A model generated the notes under the pieces. The model saw only the letters and a list, made by a program, of their open reading frames with translations, was not told the origin of the DNA and did not search any database. Shown piece after piece: positions 24,855-32,300 of a stretch of DNA of 34,197 nt. A program made the translations under genes and the position numbers. The stretch spans positions 1-34,197 of the forward strand of contig JBBIIE010000021.1 in assembly GCA_037446605.1 (NCBI GenBank), given 5' to 3'. Source of the stretch: JANXAZ01 sp037446605. Its GTDB lineage: Bacteria > Pseudomonadota > Alphaproteobacteria > Geminicoccales > Geminicoccaceae. Each line of letters starts with the position of its first letter. The first letter of the stretch is position 1.

Positions 24855-25621
24855 GGGTCGGGGTGCTCGGATGCGGGACCTCCTCGGGGGTTCCGCAGAT
24901 CGGCTGCGACTGCCGGGTGTGCCGCTCGGCCGACCCGCGTGACAAGCGCCGGCGCTGCTCGATCCTCCTCGAGGTCGAGGGGGCGCGGATCCTCGTCGAC
25001 ACCGGTCCCGATCTGCGCGAGCAGTGCCTGGATGCCGGTATCGGGGCGATCGACGCGCTCCTCTACACCCACGCCCACGCCGATCATCTGCACGGGATCG
25101 ACGATCTGCGGGCGATCAACAACATCGTGATGCGGGCGATCCCGACCTTCGCCCACGGCACGGTCTTCGAACGGATCCGCGCCCGCTTCCCCTACGTCTT
25201 CGAAGGTGGGCGCAGCGAGTTCGGCTATTGGCGCCCCGAGCTCGAACCGCACCCCTTCACCGGGCCCTTCGAGATCGGCGGCGTCGAGGTCCGCCCCTTC
25301 CCGCAGCGGCACGGCCGCGGCGAGAGCTGGGGCTTCCGGATCGGCCGCTTCGCCTATTCGACCGACACGGATGGGCTCGACGAGGCGGCCTTCGACGAGC
25401 TCCGCGGTGTGGAGTGCTGGATCGTCGACTGCTTGCGCGAGCGGCCGCACCCGAGCCACGCGCACCTCGCCCTCACGCTCTCCTGGATCGAGCGGGTGGG
25501 GCCGAAGCGCGCCTTCCTCACCCACATGAACCACGAGCTGTCCTTCGCCGACTGGGCCGAGCGGCTGCCCGCGGGCGTCCTGCCGGCGCATGACGGGCTC
25601 GTCCTGGAGGTCGCCCCCTGA
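24851..25621 (+). CDS. MBL-fold metallohydrolase, PhnP/YcbX-like
   Basis: The 256-residue protein begins MRVGVLGCGTSSGVPQIGCD, with CRVC soon after, the signature of the MBL subfamily that includes the cyclic phosphodiesterase PhnP. The metal motif is H74-A-H76-A-D78-H79 (LLYTHAHADHLHGIDDL). Later ligands appear in FPQRHGRGESWGFR, YSTDTDGLD and LTHMNHELS. In alphaproteobacteria this gene habitually follows tatD; its substrate is not established. There is no phn cluster here, so a phosphonate role is unlikely. Its TGA overlaps the proposed CTG start of the next gene. Confidence 0.93.
   Translation: MRVGVLGCGTSSGVPQIGCDCRVCRSADPRDKRRRCSILLEVEGARILVDTGPDLREQCLDAGIGAIDALLYTHAHADHLHGIDDLRAINNIVMRAIPTFAHGTVFERIRARFPYVFEGGRSEFGYWRPELEPHPFTGPFEIGGVEVRPFPQRHGRGESWGFRIGRFAYSTDTDGLDEAAFDELRGVECWIVDCLRERPHPSHAHLALTLSWIERVGPKRAFLTHMNHELSFADWAERLPAGVLPAHDGLVLEVAP
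25606..25620 (+). promoter_or_regulatory. Perfect Shine-Dalgarno sequence in front of a CTG start
   Basis: GGAGG at 25606-25610 is followed by seven bases and then CTG 25618-25620. No ATG, GTG or TTG follows at a usable distance: the first GTG in frame is at 25684. The CTG is in frame with the GNAT gene and overlaps the stop of the MBL gene (CTGA), like the other overlapping starts of this run. Confidence 0.6.
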
Positions 25622-26238
25622 GCGCGCCGCTGCTCGACGCCCTGGGCTATCTCGACCTGCCGCCCGGCCGGCTCGCCACGCTCGTGACCTATCTCGAGAT
25701 GACCGCACCGCCGCCGCCGCGTCCGGTGCCGGACCGTGCCGACCTCGCACTCCGCCGCTGGGAGCGGCCGGAGGCCGCCGCCTACCGCGCGCTCTACCGG
25801 CGGATCGGCGAGCCCTGGCTCTGGTTCTCGCGCCTCGTCCTCGCGGACTCCGCGCTCGCCGCGATCCTCCACGACCCGCGGCTCGAAGTGTACCTACCGC
25901 TCCGCGACGGCGAGCCCATCGGCATCCTGGAGCTCGACTTCCGCGAGGAGGGGCGGTGCGAGCTCGCCTTCTTCGGCCTCGTGCCCGAGGCGGTCGGCAC
26001 GGGCGCCGGCCGCTGGCTCATGGCCCGGGCGCTCGAGCGCGCCTGGCGGCCGGGGATCGGACGGGTCCGGGTGCACACCTGCCACCTCGACCACCCCGAG
26101 GCGCTCGGCTTCTACATCCGCTCGGGCTTCCGGCCCTACAAGCTGGCGGTCGAGCTGTTCGAGGATCCGCGCCTCTCGGGCGTCCTGCCGCGCGACGCCG
26201 CCCCACACGTGCCGCTCGTGCCGGCCGCGGCCGGCTGA
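25618..26238 (+). CDS. GNAT family N-acetyltransferase
   Basis: With the CTG start the product is 206 residues; from GTG 25684 it would be 184. The extra N-terminal stretch SAPLLDALGYLDLPPGRLAT reads as genuine coding sequence leading into LVTYLEM, a start region I associate with alphaproteobacterial members of this GNAT group. The acetyl-CoA-binding core is ELAFFGLVPEAVGTGAGRWL (motif A with the G-x-G-x-G/A pattern), followed by VRVHTCHLDHPEALGFYIRS (motif B), and GFRPYK. The substrate is unknown. It closes the + strand run and converges with sseA, 4 nt away, leaving no room for a terminator between them. Confidence 0.88.
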   Translation: MSAPLLDALGYLDLPPGRLATLVTYLEMTAPPPPRPVPDRADLALRRWERPEAAAYRALYRRIGEPWLWFSRLVLADSALAAILHDPRLEVYLPLRDGEPIGILELDFREEGRCELAFFGLVPEAVGTGAGRWLMARALERAWRPGIGRVRVHTCHLDHPEALGFYIRSGFRPYKLAVELFEDPRLSGVLPRDAAPHVPLVPAAAG

Positions 26239-26242
26239 TCGC

Positions 26243-27076
26243 TCAGCGCTCGACGGGCGTGTCGGGCTGGGCGCCCCACTCGCTCCACGAGCCGTCGTAG
26301 ACCGCGACGTCCGGCCGGCCGAGCTCGAACAGCGCCAGGGCCGCGACCGCCGCCGACACACCCGAGCCGCAGGAGCAGGTGATCGGGCGGGCGAGGTCGC
26401 AGCCGGCCCGAACGAACAGCGGTCGGAGCTCGCTCGCGGGCTTGAGCCTTCCATCGCCGGCGAGGAGCTCGCTGTACGGGACGTTGACGGCGCCCGGGAT
26501 GTGGCCGGCGCGCAGCCCCGGCCGCGGCTCCGGGAGCTCGCCCCTGAACCGGCCGGGCGAGCGGGTGTCGACCACCTGCTCGCGCCGGCCCGTGAGGTTC
26601 GCGCGCATCTGGTCGAGCTCGCGCAGCAGCAGGTTGTTCTGCCGTGCCGTGAGGTGCCGCTCGCGCGGCCGTGCCTGGCCTTCCTCGAGCGCCCGGCCCT
26701 CCGCCCGCCAGCGCTCCATCCCGCCGTCGAGCACGACGACCGCCTCGTGGCCGAACAGCCGGAACATCCACCAGACCCTGGCCGAGGCGCAGAAGCGGTT
26801 GGAATCGTAGGCGACGACCGTGACCCCGTCGCCGAGCCCGAGCCTGCGGACCTCGGCGCTGAACTTGGCGGCCGAGGGAACCATGTGCGGGTAGGGGCTC
26901 GTCTCGTCGCAGATCTCGTCGATGTCAAAATAGACCGCGCCCGGGATGTGTGCGGCCGCGAACTCGGCCCGCGCGTCGCGCCCCGAATCGGGCATGAACC
27001 AGGAGGCGTCCACGACCCGGATGTCGGGGGCGGACAGCCGCTCGGCGAGCCAGTCGGTCGAGACGAGGGCGGTCAT
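26243..27076 (-). CDS. sseA: 3-mercaptopyruvate sulfurtransferase (double rhodanese)
   Basis: The 277-residue protein has two rhodanese domains. The N-terminal one is structural (VVDASWFMP, FCASARVWWMFRLFGH), and the C-terminal one carries the catalytic loop C236-G-S-G-V-S-A. The CGSGV loop points to mercaptopyruvate rather than thiosulfate as substrate; TST enzymes usually have CRKGV. It is 39 nt downstream of cysK and has a GGGAGA box before ATG, so the two form a sulfur operon that makes and breaks down cysteine-derived sulfur. The stop nearly touches the convergent GNAT gene. Confidence 0.94.
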   Translation of the reverse strand: MTALVSTDWLAERLSAPDIRVVDASWFMPDSGRDARAEFAAAHIPGAVYFDIDEICDETSPYPHMVPSAAKFSAEVRRLGLGDGVTVVAYDSNRFCASARVWWMFRLFGHEAVVVLDGGMERWRAEGRALEEGQARPRERHLTARQNNLLLRELDQMRANLTGRREQVVDTRSPGRFRGELPEPRPGLRAGHIPGAVNVPYSELLAGDGRLKPASELRPLFVRAGCDLARPITCSCGSGVSAAVAALALFELGRPDVAVYDGSWSEWGAQPDTPVER

Positions 27077-27115
27077 GGCGGTCTCCCGGGGCGAGCGCGA
27101 GGTGGGGTGCCTGGC

Positions 27116-28117
27116 TCAGGTGAGCCAGCTCGGCACCGGCAGGCCCTTCTCGCGCAGGAAGGTGGGGTTGAAGAGCCGGCTCTGGTAGCGGGTGCCGTTG
27201 TCGCAGAGGATGGTCACGACCGTGTGCCCGGGCCCGAGCTCCTTGGCGACCCGGATGGCGCCCGCGACGTTGATGCCCGAGGAGCCGCCGAGCACGAGCC
27301 CCTCCTCGTGCACGAGATCGAAGATGATCGGCAGCGCCTCCTCGTCCGCGATCCGGACCGCGTCGTCGACCGGCGCACCCTCGAGGTTCGCGGTGATCCG
27401 GCCCTGGCCGATGCCCTCGGTGATCGAGCTCCCCTCGGCCTTCAGCTCACCGTGCCGGTACCAGTTGTAGAGCGCGGCCCCCATCGGATCGGCGCAGACG
27501 ATCCTGATCGCCGGGTTGCGCTCCTTGAGGAACATCGCCACGCCGGCGAGCGTGCCGCCCGTGCCGACCGCGCAGGTGAAGGCGTCGATCCGCCCGCCCG
27601 TCTGCTCCCAGATCTCGGGGCCGGTCGTCCGGTAATGGCCCTCGCGGTTCGCCACGTTGTCGAACTGGTTGGCCCAGATCGCCCCGTTGGGCTCGGTCCG
27701 GGCGAGCTCCTCGGCGAGCCGGCCCGCGACCTTCACGTAGTTGTTCGGATCCTTGTAGGGCACGGCCGGGACCAGGCGGAGCTCGGCGCCCACGAGGCGC
27801 AGCATGTCCTTCTTCTCCTGGCTCTGGGTCTCGGGCATGACGATCACGGTGCGGTAGCCGCGCACGTTGCCGACGAGCGCGAGGCCGATGCCCGTGTTCC
27901 CGGCCGTGCCCTCGACGATGACCCCACCCGGCCGCAACGAGCCCTTCCGCTCGGCGTCCTCGACGATCGCGAGGGCGGCGCGGTCCTTCACGCTCCCGCC
28001 CGGGTTCAGGAACTCGCACTTGCCGAGGATCTCGCAGCCGGTGAGCTCGGACGCCTTCTCGAGGCGCACGAGCGGGGTGTTGCCGACGAGGCGGGTGAAA
28101 TCGCGGCGGACGTCCAT
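27116..28117 (-). CDS. cysK: Cysteine synthase A (O-acetylserine sulfhydrylase)
   Basis: The 333-residue PLP enzyme makes cysteine from O-acetylserine and sulfide. The Schiff-base lysine is K44 in FLNPGGSVKDRAAL. The asparagine loop is EGTAGNTGIGLA; the phosphate-binding loop is VGTGGTLAGV. The TAGNTG variant replaces the more usual TSGNTG; this is seen in some alphaproteobacterial enzymes and cannot by itself tell apart cysteine synthase and cystathionine beta-synthase-like activity. There is no C-terminal CBS domain. The product is otherwise full length and heads the cysK-sseA operon. Confidence 0.93.
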   Translation of the reverse strand: MDVRRDFTRLVGNTPLVRLEKASELTGCEILGKCEFLNPGGSVKDRAALAIVEDAERKGSLRPGGVIVEGTAGNTGIGLALVGNVRGYRTVIVMPETQSQEKKDMLRLVGAELRLVPAVPYKDPNNYVKVAGRLAEELARTEPNGAIWANQFDNVANREGHYRTTGPEIWEQTGGRIDAFTCAVGTGGTLAGVAMFLKERNPAIRIVCADPMGAALYNWYRHGELKAEGSSITEGIGQGRITANLEGAPVDDAVRIADEEALPIIFDLVHEEGLVLGGSSGINVAGAIRVAKELGPGHTVVTILCDNGTRYQSRLFNPTFLREKGLPVPSWLT

Positions 28118-28150
28118 GGGTCCCGTCCCGGATCGGGCTTCTTCGCCGTG

Positions 28151-28179
28151 GCTCTAGAGCGAGGTGGGCGGTTCGGCAA
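28151..28179 (-). promoter_or_regulatory. Putative promoter of cysK-sseA
   Basis: On the minus strand TTGCCG (28179-28174) and TAGAGC (28156-28151) are 17 bases apart, giving a start near 28144, about 27 nt before the cysK ATG. The -10 match is weak (three of six), so the call rests on spacing and position. The rest of the interval 28180-28376 shows no gene or clear hairpin. Confidence 0.45.
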
Positions 28180-28376
28180 CCGTGCGGGCCGTCACCGGCG
28201 CCGTGGCTCACGGCGTGTCGCCGTGTCCCGCCGGTCCCACGAAAGCGCCGCGATCCGCGGGTCGCGGGCGAAGACCGTGCGGTCGAAGGCGACAGTCTGG
28301 GCTCCCGTTCGCCCTCGAGCGGTGCGACCTATCGACCAGGCGCTCGGTCAGAGACGCGGCGATGTGGAAATCCGGG

Positions 28377-28985
28377 TTACCTGCCCGCTGGTCCTAACAC
28401 AATTCTGAATTCTACATGATCGACTTCGTGTGGAGCGATGCACAGATTTATAGCTTTTCTGAATGCCGTGAAGTTTCTTTTTCGCGAATCGTAGGCTAGC
28501 GAAGTCCAGCCTCCCCAAGGTGGATCTTTGTCCGTCGTGACGAGTACGAGCAGCCGACGCCCCTTTTTGCCTGTGAAACGCAGAGGCGATGTAAACATTG
28601 CCAAATCAGGGCCGGATATTTCTGCCCATTTGGCGCGTAAGGTCGCTAACATCTTAGCTCGAGTCGCCGCATCGGCACGGGGCTTGGGCGCGAAACGCAA
28701 ATACGCATACGTGGGTGCACGAAGTGATAGTTGATCGACTGCGTACATAGATCTCTCGTGTATGTTGGTGAGCGAAGGATTTATGCCATTTTTCTCGGCC
28801 CACGCCACGGTTTCTCTCCATCGATCCTGCTTTTCGGCATCGCTTGAGGCATCCCAGCCGGCGAGGATGAGCGGCACGGGCGGCTGCGGCAGCCCAGCTT
28901 CGGCTGCCGCATCGCACAGACGGCGGTAGGCCTGGTCCCAAACCATCGGCTCTGGACAGACAACAATTCGTCGAGACGTCGGCAT
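28377..28985 (-). CDS. Unrecognised protein in AT-richer DNA, downstream of the helicase gene
   Basis: The 202-residue product matches no family I know. It begins MPTSRRIVVCPEPMVWDQAY, has a PPVPLILAGWDAS segment, a basic FAPKPRADAATRAKM region and a C-terminal RKAINLCIAPHEVDHVEF. The last segment, with H-E-x-x-H (HEVDH), has the zinc-peptidase-like spacing, but the surrounding residues do not establish a protease. No signal peptide or membrane segment is visible, so it is probably cytosolic. ATG 28985 is preferred: AGGTGAGG lies 9 nt upstream. A GTG at 29000 in the same frame overlaps the TGA of the preceding mini-ORF (GTGA). Base composition and codons (TTA, AGA, AAA) are clearly unlike the neighbours, which points to recent transfer. 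Confidence 0.8.
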   Translation of the reverse strand: MPTSRRIVVCPEPMVWDQAYRRLCDAAAEAGLPQPPVPLILAGWDASSDAEKQDRWRETVAWAEKNGINPSLTNIHERSMYAVDQLSLRAPTYAYLRFAPKPRADAATRAKMLATLRAKWAEISGPDLAMFTSPLRFTGKKGRRLLVLVTTDKDPPWGGWTSLAYDSRKRNFTAFRKAINLCIAPHEVDHVEFRIVLGPAGR

Positions 28986-28996
28986 CGTCGTAGGCC

Positions 28997-29159
28997 TCAC
29001 CTCATCTCGAACACCGTCAGCATCCCGTCACCCAAGTGATCGCCGAGCTCGACCGATATCCGGCTCCAGCCCGGCTTGGGCAAGCGGCGCGCCGTACTCT
29101 CCAAGGCTCCCACCCGACGCAGAGCAGCGCCGGACTTCGCGGAGGTCAAGGGTCGGCAT
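28997..29159 (-). pseudogene. Candidate small gene with a frameshift between helicase and orphan gene
   Basis: ATG 29159 opens MPTLDLREVRRCSA, which reads sensibly but then drifts into low-complexity sequence and stops at 29028. In another frame, from about GTG 29113, the sequence VGALESTARRLPKPGW, then SRISVELGDHLGDGMLTVFE, runs to TGA 28997-28999. Joining the first part to the second by removing one base near 29115 would give a coherent protein of about 52 residues. The TGA overlaps the GTG 29000 of the orphan gene, as expected for a coupled operon. This could be a true frameshift, an assembly error, or chance; no family is recognised. Confidence 0.35.
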
Positions 29160-29330
29160 CCACGGCCGCCCCGCACCCCCTCGACAGGCGCGGCCTCGGG
29201 CCCCTGACCCTCGGGCGGTGGGCGCGGGGAGGCGGGGTGCTCGGCGCGGTCTGGCGGCGGATCGGGGATGGGAAGGCGGGGCCGGTCGCGGTCGTCGTGG
29301 CCGCGATGCCGCGCCTCCGGGACGCCGGCG

Positions 29331-29344
29331 GGGTTGCGCAACCC
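29331..29344. repeat. Perfect 14-bp palindrome after the helicase gene
   Basis: GGGTTGCGCAACCC is a perfect inverted repeat 21 nt beyond the helicase stop codon. No T-tract follows on either strand, so it is not a standard intrinsic terminator. The symmetric form would suit a dimeric protein-binding site or an RNA hairpin that protects the 3' end. The surrounding interval 29160-29364 is GC-rich and holds no other convincing gene. Confidence 0.4.
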
Positions 29345-29364
29345 TCGCCCCGGGCCGGGTCGGG

Positions 29365-32300
29365 TCAGGGGCCCGTGATGCCGAGTTCGGCCAAGAGCTT
29401 CCCCAACTCGTCGATCCGCTCCGCGAGGCTCCCTTCGCTCGTGACCACGAACAGGACGAAGCCGCGTCGTTCGAGCTGGCCTCTGAGCGCCCGGTCGCGG
29501 GTGGCGAGGTCGGGATCGCGATGGGCGGGGCCGTCGACGAAGAGGCAGAGCCCCGGGGCCGGGTCGCGCTTCCAGAAGAAATCGACCTGGACGGCAAGAT
29601 CCGCCGCGGGGCAGAACTGCGCCCGGTCGGGGAGCGGCAGCCCAGCGCGGAAGATCGCCTCGAGCACCGCGCCTTCGAAGGACGAGGCCGGGTCGAGCTG
29701 CCGCGAGAGGTCGACGAAGCGGTCCGCCCGCGCCTCGCCGGCGGCCGGCTCGCGCAGCTCGGCGAAGCGGCGCAGCCAAGGCAGGACGAGCCGGCGATCG
29801 AGGCGGGGATGGTCGCGCTGGTTGCCGTAGCTCGAGAGGCAATCGTAGCAGGCGGCCTCGCAGCGGCTCGCCTCCTCGGCCCGCTCCTCGCCGGTTTCGG
29901 GATCGACGTGGAGGACCTCGAGCGTCGCGCGCGCAAGCTCGCGCAAGCTCGACGGCTCGGCCAGACGCTCGACCAGGCCGAGCCCGCCTTCCGCCGCCTC
30001 CCAGAGGAGGATCGAGGCCTCGGTACCCGCACCCACGAGCTCGACCGCGACCTCGTGCTCCTCGAGCTCGAACCGGCGCTGCACCCCGCGGCGCAGCGCG
30101 TAGGCGAGGGTGAGAAGCGCCGCCTCGTCCGCCCCCTCGAGCCCGATCGGGCGCAGCCGGAAGAGGTTGCGCACGTCGGACACGGCCGGCAGGACGCGCC
30201 GCTCCGCCGCCGTCTCCTGGCCGTTCGGGCTCTCCCGCCGAGCCCAGCGGCCGAAGGTCGGGTCGATCCGGAAGCCGAGCAGGTTGCGCTCGCGACCCCG
30301 TCGCCAGCCGAGGTTCACGCGCCAGAGTTCGGCGCGCGGCACCGGGTGCAGCTCGCAGACCGGCGCGCCCGCCGCATCGGCGAAGAGCCGGGCCTCGGGA
30401 ACCGGCGCGGTCGAGCGCCAAGCTGTCGCGAGGTCGTAGCCCTCGCGCGCCCGCTCCTCCTCCTCGCAGGTGATCCGCACGACGGGCCGGGCGCGCACCA
30501 CGTTCTGCTCCAAGAGTTCGCGCCAGAGATCGGCCGCGCCGTCGAGCCGCCGGCCGCAACCCGCGCACAGCTCGCGGTCGAACTCCTCGCCCAGATGGAG
30601 ACGCGCGCAGGTCGGGCAGCGCTTGCCGCGCTTGAGCGCCTGCTCCAGGCCCGCCGAGGGCAGGACGAGGCCGCTCACCCGGAATTGCTGCCCCTCGTGG
30701 TAGAGGAGATTGCCGGGCCCGAACTCGGCGAGGCCCAAAAAACGCGGCCGGTCGATCTGCTCGCTCCGGTCACCCACCCGGACCAGCAGGCGGACCGGCA
30801 GGCGCGGGAAATTGTAGCCGGGGATGAAGCCCTCCGCGGCCAGGTAGCGGTAGGGGTAATAGTCGGAGAGCGAGGCCTCGCCCGTTTCGTTCAGCAAGAG
30901 CTCGAGGTCGCGCTTGGCTTCGCGCTCGCGCCGTTCCGCGTCCTGCCGCTCGTCGCGCGGCGTGGTCGGCCGGTCGATCACCCGCCGCGCCTCCTCGCGC
31001 GCCCGGACGGCCGCCCGGTAGAGCTCGCGCCAGCGGTCGAAGGCCCGGTCGAAGCGAGCCGGCGCGCCGGCCACGAGGCGCTCGATCCGGCGCCGATCCC
31101 CTTCGCTCGGCGGGTCTCGGAGTGCCTCTTCGAGGAGCCGCAGCATCCGCGCGACGAGCGCGCCTTGCCGGTGCTCGGGGAGTGCGATGGCGTCGGCGAT
31201 CTCCGGCAGGAGCGGCAGCGCCGGATCGTCGAGGGCGAGCACCTCGCGGATGCTGCCGCCGAGCCGGATGCCGGTCTCGGCGAGCCAGACCGCGTGCAGG
31301 TGGCTCTCGAGCAGCTCCTCGTTGCGGAGATCGTAGAGCGGCGGGGTCACCGCGCCTGCCACCAGCCGCTCGCGGCGGGCGAAGAAGTGGCGGTCGTGGG
31401 CGCTGCCCCAGGCGGCGAAGGCGAGGACGAGCGCCGGCTGGCCGCCGCGCCCCGCCCGGCCGGCGCGCTGCGCGTAGCGGGCCGGATCGGGCGGCAGGTT
31501 GCGCAGATGGACGGCCGAGAGGTCGCGGATGTCGATGCCGAGCTCCATCGTCGGCGAGCAGCACAGGAGCGCGAGCCCACCCTCGCGGAACGCCGCTTCG
31601 CGCGCGAGCCGGTTCTCGCTCGCCACCTGCCCCGTGTGTTCGGCGGCCGAGAGGCCGAAGACCCGCTCCGGCCCCTCGCGGTAGAGCCGGGTGAAATAGG
31701 CATTGGGCTCGCGCTCCCGCGCTTCGGGCGCCGCCATCCGGCCGGCCGTGCGGACCGCATCGGCCGGCGGCACCCTTCCGTCGCCCTTCCGCCAGAGCAG
31801 CGCTTCGCCCTGGAGCTGGATCCCGCCCTCGCCGGCCGGCACGAGGAAATGCCCGCGCAGCTTCTCGACCGTGGCGAGGACCACCTGTTCGACGAGCTCG
31901 GCCCTCGGGGGAAAGTCCCGCCAGAGTTCGCGCTGCAGCCGCAGATAGCGGCCGAAGGTCGAGCGGGCGCCGAGGGCGAAGCCTTCGGCGTGCCAGTGCG
32001 GGTGCATCCCGGGCAGGAAGGCGATCCGCCACCCGATCGGCTGCTCCTCCTCGATCGCCCAACCGGCCGCCAGCTGTCCGCGGCTCTGCTCGGCGAGCTC
32101 CCGCAGCTTCTCGGGGTCGAGATTCTCGGCGCGGATCGCGAGCGCCCGCCGCAGATGGTCGAGCAACGGCCGCACCACCTTCGCGCGGAGCTCGGGCCGT
32201 AGCTCCTCCAGCACCGGCACACCCCGCCAGTAGCCGTCGTCGGCCGAGAGCTCCTCGAGCCCCTCCCAGTCGAGGGCCAAAAGCCCGCAGTCCTCGAGAT

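Noticed and set aside
28330..28408. Plus-strand tail RRGDVEIRVTCPLVLTQF ending at 28408, resembling a protein C-terminus
   Set aside because: The only open frame leading into it runs antisense to sseA and cysK. It may be a remnant left at the island junction, but nothing else supports a gene.
29931..29950. Tandem GCGCAAGCTC x2 inside the helicase gene
   Set aside because: It encodes in-frame residues of a conserved part of the protein (SLRELARATLE) and can arise from biased codon use; two copies are not a meaningful array.
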